Shown here one piece after another: positions 1-7,815 of a stretch of DNA of 64,000 bases. Within the stretch, counting starts at the first letter, position 1. Every line of letters begins with the position of its first letter. The notes beneath the pieces were generated by a model. That model worked only from the letters and a program-made list of their open reading frames with translations, was not told where the DNA came from and did no database searches. Made by a program: the position numbers and the translations under genes. This stretch comes from SYFY01 sp043719475 (GTDB lineage Bacteria; Pseudomonadota; Gammaproteobacteria; Pseudomonadales; Azotimanducaceae): positions 16,582 to 80,581 of the forward strand of contig JAYSTS010000179.1 of the NCBI GenBank assembly GCA_043719475.1. The letters are read 5' to 3'.

Positions 1-1024
1 TGACGCGGGACTGCACCGCCAGATACTCGGTGATTCGGTCCTTCACCTCTTCGAGACCGTAGTGGTCTTCGTCAAGGATGCGCTGCGCATGGGGCAGATC
101 CTTGCGGACGCGGCTCTTCTTCTTCCACGGCACCGACACCATCCAGTCGACATAGCTGCGTACCACAGTCGCTTCCGCTGACATTGGTGGCATGAGCTTG
201 AGCTTGTTCAATTCAGACTGGGCCTTGGTCCTGGCGTCTTCAGGCATCCCCGCTTCCTGGATCTTGCGCGCCATCTCGTCAAGCTCATTAGGCGCTTCAC
301 CCAGATCACCGAGCTCCTTCTGAATCGCCTTCATCTGCTCATTCAGGTAGTACTCTCGCTGACTCTTTTCCATCTGCTGTTTGACGCGTCCGCGAATCCG
401 CTTATCCAACTGCGTGACGTCAATTTCCGACTGCATGAAGCCGAGCAGGATTTCGAGTCTGGCGTCGAGGTCGAACGCCTCGAGCACGTTCTGTTTTTCC
501 TCAAGCTTCAGATTCATTTGCGCCGCGATGGTATCGATCAACCGAGCGGGATCATCGATCCCGGACAGGCTTGTCAACACTTCCTGGGGGATTTTCTTGC
601 TGGTTTCGATGTACTGCTCAAACTGCAGCATAATCGAGCGGACCAGCTTCTCGGCTTCGGCAGAATCAACCGCCGGCTCAATCGCCTTCTCAAGTTGCGC
701 ACTGATGTAGGGGCCGGTGAAGTCGAAACTTGCAACGCGAGCCCGACTCCCTCCTTCGACAAGTACTTTTACTGTGCCGTCAGGAAGCTTCAGCAGCTGT
801 AGCACGGTAGCCAAGGTACCGACATCGAATAGATCTTCCCCGGCATTGACCTCGTTATCAGATTTTCGCTTGGCGACCAGCAGGATCTGCTTGTCATCGC
901 CCATTGCAGAGTCCAGTGCCTTGATCGAGGACGTCGTTCCAACAAACAACGGGTGCACACCATGGGGATAAATCACCATGTCGCGCAGTGGCAGGACGGG
1001 GAGTACGTGCGGGTTACGGTTCAA
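1..1024 (-). CDS. lon: Lon ATP-dependent protease, N-terminal part (runs off the left edge)
   Basis: This is the first 341 codons of the AAA+ serine protease that degrades misfolded and regulatory proteins in the cytoplasm. Translation shows the Lon N-domain (LPLRDMVIYPHGVHPLFVG), then LKLPDGTVKVLVEG, IDDPARLIDTIAAQM and the coiled-coil segment EKSQREYYLNEQMKAIQKEL. It ends at DHYGLEEVKDRITEYLAVQS, just before the ATPase domain, which lies outside the window. There is no ATG in frame: an in-frame TGA lies upstream at about 1068, so TTG at 1024, preceded by GCGAGG, is the likely start. It follows clpX on the same strand, as in other gammaproteobacteria. The frame is open throughout, so I see no damage. 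Confidence 0.95.
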   Translation of the reverse strand, partial: MNRNPHVLPVLPLRDMVIYPHGVHPLFVGTTSSIKALDSAMGDDKQILLVAKRKSDNEVNAGEDLFDVGTLATVLQLLKLPDGTVKVLVEGGSRARVASFDFTGPYISAQLEKAIEPAVDSAEAEKLVRSIMLQFEQYIETSKKIPQEVLTSLSGIDDPARLIDTIAAQMNLKLEEKQNVLEAFDLDARLEILLGFMQSEIDVTQLDKRIRGRVKQQMEKSQREYYLNEQMKAIQKELGDLGEAPNELDEMARKIQEAGMPEDARTKAQSELNKLKLMPPMSAEATVVRSYVDWMVSVPWKKKSRVRKDLPHAQRILDEDHYGLEEVKDRITEYLAVQSRV

Positions 1025-1115
1025 GCTGATGGCCTCGCTTGTTGCCGGAAAGTCCGGGTTCGCTTCCTGTCCATTTCAGGGCAGGAGTTCCATAGAGTTT
1101 ATACGTTGCCTGGCA

Positions 1116-1132
1116 GCCCGGAGTTTCCGGGC
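1116..1132. other. GC-rich hairpin in the clpX-lon intergenic region
   Basis: GCCCGGA-GTT-TCCGGGC is a perfect 7-bp stem with a 3-nt loop, about 90 bp upstream of lon. No U-run follows on the minus strand, so it is not a canonical intrinsic terminator. It may attenuate clpX read-through or protect an RNA end. Nothing else is recognised in this ~240-bp gap. Confidence 0.4.
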
Positions 1133-1263
1133 AGGTGCGGAGATCGCTGACTGTGCGCGCCGCCACACTTTATTTCACTGGATCGAAACAGAAAGGGACC
1201 AACGGGTCGCCCAAGAGCATCGAGCAGCCAAGAGATCCTCAAGCAGCAAGTGATCTTTGGACC

Positions 1264-2547
1264 TCAATCTTCTCCGGCGGTGCGGCTCTTGGGTTCATTG
1301 TTCTTGTAGACCAGCATGGGCTCGCTGTCCCCCTCGATCACGCTGGCGTCGATGACGACCTTCGCAACCGATTTCATGGACGGAATCTTGTACATCGTAT
1401 CTAGGAGCACAGACTCGAGAATACTTCGCAGTCCCCGGGCACCGGTTTTTCGCTCCATCGCCTTTTTTGCAACAGCGCGCAGAGCATCGTCCCGGAAGTC
1501 GATGTCCACGTGTTCCATCTCGAACAGCTTCGCGTACTGCTTGGTCAGCGAGTTCTTGGGCTCGGTAAGAATCTGCATCAGCGCGTCGGTATCCAGTTCA
1601 TCCAGCGTAGCGATCACCGGCAACCTGCCGACAAATTCCGGAATCAGGCCATATCGGATCAGATCCTCGGGTTCTACGGTCCTGAGTGTATCGCCGATGC
1701 TTCGACGATCAGAGTCGCCCTTGACCGTGGCACCGAAGCCGATCCCTGACTTTTCCGATCGTGCCAGAATGACCTTCTCCAGTCCGGCGAAGGCGCCACC
1801 GCAAATAAAGAGAATATTGGCGGTATTAACTTGCAGGAATTCCTGCTGTGGATGTTTTCGTCCACCTTGAGGCGGTACTGAAGCAATCGTCCCTTCGATC
1901 AATTTGAGCAGTGCCTGCTGCACGCCTTCGCCAGAGACATCGCGCGTGATTGAAGGATTGTCGGATTTGCGGGAGATCTTGTCGATTTCGTCGATGTAGA
2001 CGATTCCGACCTGAGCACGCTCGACGTCATAGTCGCACTTCTGCAAGAGCTTCTGAATGATGTTCTCAACGTCCTCACCAACATACCCTGCTTCGGTCAG
2101 TGTCGTTGCGTCAGCAATGGTAAACGGCACATCGAGAAGCCGCGCCAGCGTTTCGGCGAGCAGCGTTTTGCCGGAGCCGGTCGGTCCAACGAGGAGAATG
2201 TTGGATTTCGAAAGCTCCACTTCGTCCTGTTTACCGTGGTAATGCAGACGCTTGTAGTGGTTATATACCGCCACAGACAGCACTTTTTTGGCATGTGTCT
2301 GGCCGATGACGTACTGGTCGAGAATAGCCTTGATTTCTTCAGGCAGCGGCAACCGCTCGTTATCGGTCTTGTCGGCGCTTTCAGCAACTTCCTCGCGAAT
2401 GATGTCGTTACAGAGTTCAACGCACTCATCGCAGATGAACACGGACGGTCCCGCAATCAGCTTGCGGACTTCGTGCTGGCTCTTACCGCAGAAGGAGCAA
2501 TAGAGCAGCTTGCCGGAATCGTCTTTCTTGCCAGAATCATTGGCCAT
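1264..2547 (-). CDS. clpX: ATP-dependent Clp protease ATP-binding subunit ClpX
   Basis: AAA+ unfoldase that recognises tagged substrates, including ssrA-tagged proteins, and feeds them to ClpP. The N-terminal zinc-binding domain is visible (CSFCGKSQHEVRKL...CDECVELC, residues about 19-47). It is followed by Walker A GPTGSGKT, Walker B IVYIDEIDK, the RKSDNPSITRDVSGEGVQQ region and the C-terminal GARGLRSILE sensor segment. Length (427 aa) is normal. It lies about 200 bp downstream of clpP and upstream of lon, all on the minus strand, the usual tig-clpP-clpX-lon order. The ATG at 2547 starts directly on the zinc-finger domain. Confidence 0.98.
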   Translation of the reverse strand: MANDSGKKDDSGKLLYCSFCGKSQHEVRKLIAGPSVFICDECVELCNDIIREEVAESADKTDNERLPLPEEIKAILDQYVIGQTHAKKVLSVAVYNHYKRLHYHGKQDEVELSKSNILLVGPTGSGKTLLAETLARLLDVPFTIADATTLTEAGYVGEDVENIIQKLLQKCDYDVERAQVGIVYIDEIDKISRKSDNPSITRDVSGEGVQQALLKLIEGTIASVPPQGGRKHPQQEFLQVNTANILFICGGAFAGLEKVILARSEKSGIGFGATVKGDSDRRSIGDTLRTVEPEDLIRYGLIPEFVGRLPVIATLDELDTDALMQILTEPKNSLTKQYAKLFEMEHVDIDFRDDALRAVAKKAMERKTGARGLRSILESVLLDTMYKIPSMKSVAKVVIDASVIEGDSEPMLVYKNNEPKSRTAGED

Positions 2548-2728
2548 TGATACGCGCCTCGATCAGTTCGGTATGAAGATCAGGTGGTCAGGTGATGTAA
2601 CCTTGCTGCGGAAGCTGGTGCTTTGCAAGTGCAGACTTGTAACCACAAACCGGAACCAATTCCACAATTGGAAGATTGGATTCAACTCTGACAGTTTGTT
2701 TAACCATCTGATCCGTTTACCGCAGCTC

Positions 2729-2768
2729 TTTATTTCGCGACGCTGTCTTTTTATTTCGCGACGCTGTC
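2729..2768. repeat. 21-bp-spaced tandem duplication covering the clpP stop codon
   Basis: The 19-bp string tttatttcgcgacgctgtc occurs at 2729-2747 and again at 2750-2768. The upstream copy (for minus-strand clpP) encodes the last residues DSVAK and the stop. The second copy repeats the same codons just after the stop. It looks like a recent slippage duplication and is silent for the protein. Confidence 0.85.
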
Positions 2769-3407
2769 CTTGCGACGCGGTTGTTGAATGATGTCGATCA
2801 ATCCGTATGCCAGCGCATCTTCGGAAGCCATCCAGAAATCCCGATCAGTATCCTTGGTGATACGCTCGACGCTTTGACCGGTATGCTCGGAAAGAATCCG
2901 GTTCAGTCGATCCCGCATGAGCAGGATTTCCTGCGCATGGATTTCGATGTCCTTGGACACCCCACGCGCACCACCGATAGCGGGTTGATGCAGCATCATT
3001 CGCGAATTGGGCAGCGAATATCGCTTTCCATGTGCACCGGCCGCGAGCAGGAAAGCACCCATGCTGGCTGCCTGGCCAACACACATGGTGCTGACGTCAG
3101 GCCGAATGAACTGCATCGTGTCATAAATCGACAATCCAGCCGTGACAGAGCCGCCAGGCGAATTGATATAAAGACTGATGTCCTTGTCCGGGTTATCCGA
3201 TTCACACATCAGCAACTGGGCGACAACCAGGTTGGCCACGTGATCATCGATTGGGCCAACCACGAAAATGATACGCTCCTTGAGCAATCGGGAGAAAATG
3301 TCATAGGCACGCTCTCCCCGTGCTGTCTGCTCGACAACCATGGGCACCAGCCCCAGATTGGTGTGTCCGAGTTGAGAAATGTCCAGGTCTTGCATGCGCT
3401 CGTTCAT
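2751..3407 (-). CDS. clpP: ATP-dependent Clp protease proteolytic subunit ClpP
   Basis: Serine peptidase forming the double heptameric barrel that works with ClpX or ClpA. The catalytic serine is in GQAASMGAFL (Ser115), the histidine in RMMLHQPAIG (His140), and the aspartate lies in KDTDRD (about residue 188). The oligomerisation segment INSPGGSVTAGLSIYDTM is intact. At 218 aa it is slightly longer than E. coli ClpP (207), mostly at the N-terminal propeptide and C-terminus. It is placed between tig and clpX on the same strand. The 3' end is duplicated in tandem just after the stop. Confidence 0.98.
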   Translation of the reverse strand: MNERMQDLDISQLGHTNLGLVPMVVEQTARGERAYDIFSRLLKERIIFVVGPIDDHVANLVVAQLLMCESDNPDKDISLYINSPGGSVTAGLSIYDTMQFIRPDVSTMCVGQAASMGAFLLAAGAHGKRYSLPNSRMMLHQPAIGGARGVSKDIEIHAQEILLMRDRLNRILSEHTGQSVERITKDTDRDFWMASEDALAYGLIDIIQQPRRKDSVAK

Positions 3408-3476
3408 AAGCCTTTTCTCCGGGTTCGCTGCAACTCGTTGAGATTGCGCAGGATTCTAGTCTCTCTTGACGCCTGA

Positions 3477-4883
3477 TTAATGATTACAGTTCTCGTCATG
3501 AACATGTCCATCGTGTCCGTGGTCATGATCATGCGCGTGATCGAGAACGGCGTCATCCTTGTTATCGAGTTCTGGCAGCACCTTGTCAGCCATCACATCA
3601 GCATAGACCGCCGGCAGGTCCTCGGAAGTTGCCTGCCCAAGCACCAGTTCAATGGCCTGGTCTTCGATCACCACAAGCTCAATCTGGCGCAGCTGTTCCT
3701 GGCTGCTGCGGTAATAACGGATTATTTCGGCTGGATCTTCGTAACCGGCTGCAAGTTGCTGCAGGCGCTCGGTCAACTTCACCTCATTGGCAGTGAGACC
3801 GTGATTTTCGATGATCGAATTCATAATCAGACCAAGCTTCACACGTTGCACGGCTTCTTTTTCAAAAGGCGCGTCAGGTAGATGAGTGCCACCCTCAGGC
3901 GGGACGCCATATGAGCGCATCTGGCCCATCAGCCGATCCTTCAGATTGTGGATTTCTCGATGCACCAGGTTCGAAGGCACCTGCAATTCGTGCAAACCAC
4001 CCAATTGGTCAAGCACCTGTTTTTTCATCAGCCCGCGTAACTTGGCATCGAGCTCGCGTTGCATGTTGCTGCGGACATCCGCGCGCAGGGAATCGACCTG
4101 CCCGTCTTCGAGGCCGAAGGCCTTGACGAACTCTTCATCCACTGCAGGTAGTCGGGATTCTTCGATGCTCTTTATAGTGACTGTGAACTCAACCGTCTTT
4201 CCAGCAAGATTCTCGGCGCGGTAGTCCTCTGGAAAAAGAGCGTCAAAAGTCCGGGTTTCTCCCGGCTTCGCGCCGCGAACACCGGTATCGAATGAGTCGA
4301 TCATCTGAGCACGGCCAAGTTCGAAAGCCAATCCCTCGCCTTTCCCCCCGTCAAACACTTCACCATCGAGCCGGCCTTCAAAATCAACGGTCACCTTGTC
4401 CCCATCAATGGCTTCCCGATCAACACTTTCGAAACTCCTTCGTTGTTCTCTTAATCGCTCGACCATCACATCGATATCACTTTCACCAATCTGGGTGACC
4501 ACGCGCTTGACTTCGATCTTGCTGAAATCACCCAGAGACACCTTCGGCATGATTTCGAACGTGGCCGTGAACTCGAAATCGATTCCCGGGTCCATCTTGA
4601 CGACGTCGAGCTTTGGTTGACCTGCCGGGAACATCGACTCTTGTTCAACTGCGGTGTAGAAGGTCGACTGCATCAACTCGCCAGCAACTTCCACGCGTAC
4701 GCCCTTTCCAAAACGGCGGCGAACTTCTTTCATCGGCACCTTGCCCGGGCGAAAACCTGGCAGAGTTACCCGGCTACGTGCTTCGACCAGTTTCTGACTG
4801 ATCTTCTCTTCGAATTCTTCCGAGGGCACGGTGATGGTCAGCCGTCGTTCGAGTCCGCTCATTGTTTCAATGGATATATGCAT
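3477..4883 (-). CDS. tig: Trigger factor with His-rich C-terminal tail
   Basis: Ribosome-associated chaperone and peptidyl-prolyl isomerase. The ribosome-binding loop is GFRPGKVP (about residues 44-51). The FKBP-type PPIase domain follows (GDKVTVDFEGRLDGEVFDGG, about 160-240), then a long helical C-terminal substrate-cradling domain. The family is usually about 430-450 aa; this one is 468 aa. The extra length includes a terminal run of about 21 residues (448-468) dominated by His, Asp and Gly, with eight His and one Cys, resembling metal-binding tails such as that of SlyD. First gene of the tig-clpP-clpX-lon block, downstream of tRNA-His. Confidence 0.97.
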   Translation of the reverse strand: MHISIETMSGLERRLTITVPSEEFEEKISQKLVEARSRVTLPGFRPGKVPMKEVRRRFGKGVRVEVAGELMQSTFYTAVEQESMFPAGQPKLDVVKMDPGIDFEFTATFEIMPKVSLGDFSKIEVKRVVTQIGESDIDVMVERLREQRRSFESVDREAIDGDKVTVDFEGRLDGEVFDGGKGEGLAFELGRAQMIDSFDTGVRGAKPGETRTFDALFPEDYRAENLAGKTVEFTVTIKSIEESRLPAVDEEFVKAFGLEDGQVDSLRADVRSNMQRELDAKLRGLMKKQVLDQLGGLHELQVPSNLVHREIHNLKDRLMGQMRSYGVPPEGGTHLPDAPFEKEAVQRVKLGLIMNSIIENHGLTANEVKLTERLQQLAAGYEDPAEIIRYYRSSQEQLRQIELVVIEDQAIELVLGQATSEDLPAVYADVMADKVLPELDNKDDAVLDHAHDHDHGHDGHVHDENCNH

Positions 4884-5007
4884 TACCTACCTAAGCCTTT
4901 TGTTGGTTTCCCCATTCTGCAATCAGTAATGGGCCAGCCTTTTAACCAGACGCAGTGTCTGCCTCAATCGCACCGTGAGGAGGTACGAATTCAAGCAGAC
5001 TTCAAAA

Positions 5008-5084
5008 TGGGGTGGACGATGGGGCTCGAACCCACGACCGCCGGGATCACAACCCGGAGCTCTACCAGCTGAGCTACGTCCACC
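5008..5084 (-). tRNA. tRNA-His (GTG)
   Basis: The minus strand folds into a full cloverleaf with anticodon loop TTGTGAT (anticodon GTG), T-loop GGTTCGAGCC and encoded CCA. The histidine-specific extra G(-1) opposite C73 is present. First of three tRNA genes on this strand; it lies just upstream of tig. Confidence 0.97.
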
Positions 5085-5261
5085 ATTAGTTGCGGTCAAC
5101 TGAAGCCGTTCATTTCGCCTGATCATGATCAGTTGATCGGCTGACTTGTGAGCGGCGCGGGATTATACGCAGGCAGATTGGAAGGTGGGAAGGCAGAGTT
5201 CGATGATGATGTGTGCATTATCGGGAACGTGACAATTCAAGGTTTGAGGAGGGCGCTTGGC

Positions 5262-5338
5262 TGGTACGCCTGGAAGGACTCGAACCTTCAACCCTCGGCT
5301 TAGAAGGCCGATGCTCTGTCCGGTTGAGCTACAGGCGC
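5262..5338 (-). tRNA. tRNA-Arg (TCT)
   Basis: Cloverleaf on the minus strand with anticodon stem TCGGC/GCCGA and loop CTTCTAA, giving anticodon TCT. The acceptor stem GCGCCTG pairs with CAGGCGT (G1-U72 wobble), and CCA is encoded. It is separated from tRNA-His by about 180 bp and from tRNA-Pro by about 115 bp, with no gene in either gap. Confidence 0.96.
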
Positions 5339-5452
5339 TTTGCAGGCAAACACACGCATCAGACTGGATGGTCGACAGCAATCCCACAACGCGTTCTCAA
5401 GAACGCACGCCGACTTGAATGGCTACGTCGACGCCAGCCACATGCAGAAAAT

Positions 5453-5529
5453 TGGTCGGGGTAGAGAGATTTGAACTCCCGACATCCTGCTCCCAAAGCA
5501 GGCGCGCTACCAGGCTGCGCTATACCCCG
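5453..5529 (-). tRNA. tRNA-Pro (TGG)
   Basis: Cloverleaf on the minus strand with acceptor stem CGGGGTA/TACCCCG, anticodon stem CCTGC/GCAGG and loop TTTGGGA, giving anticodon TGG. CCA is encoded. It lies first in the transcription order Pro-Arg-His. Confidence 0.96.
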
Positions 5530-5683
5530 ATGTGCTCGCGAATTGTGAGGGTTGGATGATCATGGAGCGGTTCGGATTCTTTTTGCGATCAGGAGATCGC
5601 TCTACAGATTCCGATACCGCCGAACCGTCACTCGGTGAGCGGCGGCGATGATAACCGTTCCGACGGAAGGTTAGAATGCTGCA

Positions 5684-6442
5684 ATGCAAATCGATTCCGT
5701 CATCACTCGTCTATTCATCGCTGATCTGCACCTTGAATCCGTCGACTCCCCACAATTCCAGAGGTTTTGTGAACTGTTGATTGCCTGGCAGGATCGGGCG
5801 ACCGAAATCTACCTGCTCGGCGATATCACCGAGATGTGGATTGGGGACGATGACACCTCAACGCTTGCGAGCGCACTGCGTGCGGTGTTGCGCGAAACTT
5901 CTGCCCGGTGCCCCATCTTTCTCATGCCCGGCAACCGCGACTTCCTCTACGGCCAACAAATTTCGGCAGACACGGGGGTACATCTTTTGATCGACCCGAC
6001 CCGTCTACCGGATGGTGTGCTGATCGCACACGGCGACGCTTATTGCATCGATGACGCGCCCTATCAACAGTTCAGGGCAATGGTACGAGATGAAAGGTGG
6101 CAACAGGGCATCCTCGGTCGCAGCCTCGATGACCGGCGATTACTCGGTGCTTCCATGCGCGCGCAAAGCAAGAGCACCAACGCCAACAAAGCAACCAACA
6201 TCATGGACGTGAACGTGGATGCGGTGTCGGCCGCTCTTGAGGCATCCGCCTGTCATTCAATGGTGCACGGTCACACTCATCGACCGGCACGACATGGTCT
6301 ACCCGAAGGCGAACGTGTTGTGCTTGGCAGCTGGGATGGATTCGTCGGTTGGTATGCAATCCAGCGAGGTCCCAAGTTCAGCTTGCACCCATTCAGCCTG
6401 GCACACCGCTATGGAACCGAAAGTCAGAGTCCTTTGACGTGA
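5684..6442 (+). CDS. lpxH: UDP-2,3-diacylglucosamine diphosphatase LpxH
   Basis: Peripheral membrane phosphoesterase that cleaves UDP-2,3-diacylglucosamine to lipid X in lipid A synthesis. All metallophosphoesterase motifs are present: FIADLHL (about residues 11-17), GDITEMW, PGNRDFLYG, IAHGDAYC and VHGHTHRP. Length (252 aa) is normal. The ATG at 5684 places the first metal-binding motif at the usual distance. It runs convergently into miaE, overlapping its 3' end by 50 nt. The presence of LpxH indicates a Gram-negative cell making lipid A. Confidence 0.96.
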   Translation: MQIDSVITRLFIADLHLESVDSPQFQRFCELLIAWQDRATEIYLLGDITEMWIGDDDTSTLASALRAVLRETSARCPIFLMPGNRDFLYGQQISADTGVHLLIDPTRLPDGVLIAHGDAYCIDDAPYQQFRAMVRDERWQQGILGRSLDDRRLLGASMRAQSKSTNANKATNIMDVNVDAVSAALEASACHSMVHGHTHRPARHGLPEGERVVLGSWDGFVGWYAIQRGPKFSLHPFSLAHRYGTESQSPLT

Positions 6443-6983
6443 TCAGGTCGGCTTCAATTTCGAGCAGTTGACCAATCCGAGCATCGACATCTTTACCGGC
6501 AAGCTTGCGCGCTAAAGCCAGGTAGACCTCGAAGTGTCGCGCCTCCGACGCTTGAAGACCTGCATAGAACTGTCCAAGTTCGAGATCAAGCACTGGGACC
6601 AGCGAGGCAAATCTCTCGCACGATCTCGCTTCGACGATGGCACCAACGATCAGCGTGTCGATCAGCCGCTGGGGTTCCATCTTGTTCAGCTGTTCACGCA
6701 GCGTCCCAGCGTACCGGCTGGCGGACACATACCGGTAACGGATTGAGCGCCTCTGCATCACTTGCAGAACCTGTTCAAAATGACGCAGTTCTTCTCGGGC
6801 GAGTTTTGACAGCCGCATCAGCAGATGGGTGTGCTCAACATGGCGGTACAGCAGATTGAGCGCGTTACCGGCAGCCTTCTTCTCGCAGTTGGCGTGATCG
6901 ATGAGCAGCGTATCGAGATTGTCGACAGCCTGGTCAAGCCAGGCGACAGGGGTAACACAGCACAGGAACTCTTTGGCACGCAT
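6393..6983 (-). CDS. miaE: tRNA 2-methylthio-N6-isopentenyladenosine-37 hydroxylase MiaE
   Basis: Non-haem diiron monooxygenase that hydroxylates the isopentenyl group of ms2i6A37 in tRNAs reading UNN codons. It is a ferritin-like four-helix protein with iron ligands in the conserved HANCEKKAAGNAL, ELRHFEQV and EARSCERF segments, and a further ligand region at EARHFEVYL. Length of 196 aa matches the family. It ends convergently inside the lpxH 3' end. The inverted-repeat element at 6991 starts only 8 bp upstream of its start codon, so its native promoter region was probably replaced or displaced by that element. Confidence 0.93.
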   Translation of the reverse strand: MRAKEFLCCVTPVAWLDQAVDNLDTLLIDHANCEKKAAGNALNLLYRHVEHTHLLMRLSKLAREELRHFEQVLQVMQRRSIRYRYVSASRYAGTLREQLNKMEPQRLIDTLIVGAIVEARSCERFASLVPVLDLELGQFYAGLQASEARHFEVYLALARKLAGKDVDARIGQLLEIEADLITSKDSDFRFHSGVPG

Positions 6984-6990
6984 CGCGTCT

Positions 6991-7170
6991 AGCCCACACT
7001 ATTCATGAAGGATCGTAGCGAGGGCGTCGAGAGTAGTGGAAACGCTGGGTGGCGCGAACCTTCGTGCGCGCAGGCGTGCTTGACAGCACGTCGAGCACGC
7101 GGGGGGAGCACGCCCAGTGTTTTCGCTGCTATCGGCGTCTGCAGTAGGTCATTCATGAATAGTGCGGGCT
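6991..7170. mobile_element. 180-bp imperfect-palindrome element with 19-bp terminal inverted repeats
   Basis: The left end agcccacactattcatgaa (6991-7009) is the inverted copy of the right end ttcatgaatagtgcgggct (7152-7170) with one mismatch. Inside, the arms stay loosely complementary, for example acgctgggtgg near 7041 against cacgcccagtgt near 7108. The element could therefore fold into one long hairpin. There is no transposase, so a MITE-like non-autonomous element is the best guess. It marks the left border of the island, directly upstream of miaE. Confidence 0.65.
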
Positions 7171-7815
7171 CGGCCTGTTGTGGCACTCAATTCCAGCCCC
7201 ACCCACCAGTTCCTAATCAACCTGCTGCTCTGCGCCTGAATGCCAGCGCACGCGAACGGGGGCTCGGGCAACAAGACAAGCTGCAAATCGATGCCGACTT
7301 TCGGGACAAGCAACGTGACGCCAGCGAGCATGGCAATAAAGTCCCCCGGACTACTTGGGTCGCTATCGTGACAGGCGTCCAGAATATGCGGATCGCAATC
7401 GGAATCGTCAACGACACCAGCCATCGAATGGCAAGATCCCGAATTTGCAAAGATGGACGTGTCGGCATTGCCGTCAGGCCTCTAACAGATCAGAAGGGTC
7501 GCGGCTTCCGCACCCGTCCAGGATGTCACCTGAATCGTGGGGATCACGCCTGTGTGCCTGCACTGCCGTGTAATTAGGGCGCTTGCAATGAGAGGAGGTG
7601 ATGGTCATAACGGTGATCAACCGTTGCCGTTGAGCCAAAAGAGCTCTCGATCATCCTGCGTGATAACGATTCCGACTCAGCGCGCCGTTAGCCGACTACC
7701 CCTGGCCTTGGCAGACGCAATGAAATGAATGGCAGACCCGAGAGCAAATTACCAACAACAGGGAGCGATCGGGTGTCATGCAGTCAGATGAATCAGCTGT
7801 GGAAGAGAGCACGTC
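7171..7815. other. 645 bp without an intact gene; possible decayed membrane-protein gene
   Basis: No reading frame here has a recognisable protein family. On the minus strand two overlapping frames (about 7217-7468 and 7149-7424) carry hydrophobic stretches (IRWLVSLTIPIAIRIFW, then GDFIAMLAGVTLLVPKVG). Joined by a frameshift, they could be the remains of a small integral membrane protein. The rest, 7580-7815, shows no ORF, terminator or repeat that I can support. Confidence 0.35.

Noticed and set aside
7005..7577. 190-aa plus-strand frame as a gene
   Set aside because: It crosses the inverted-repeat element and shows no family motif, no ribosome binding site and a composition typical of spurious frames.
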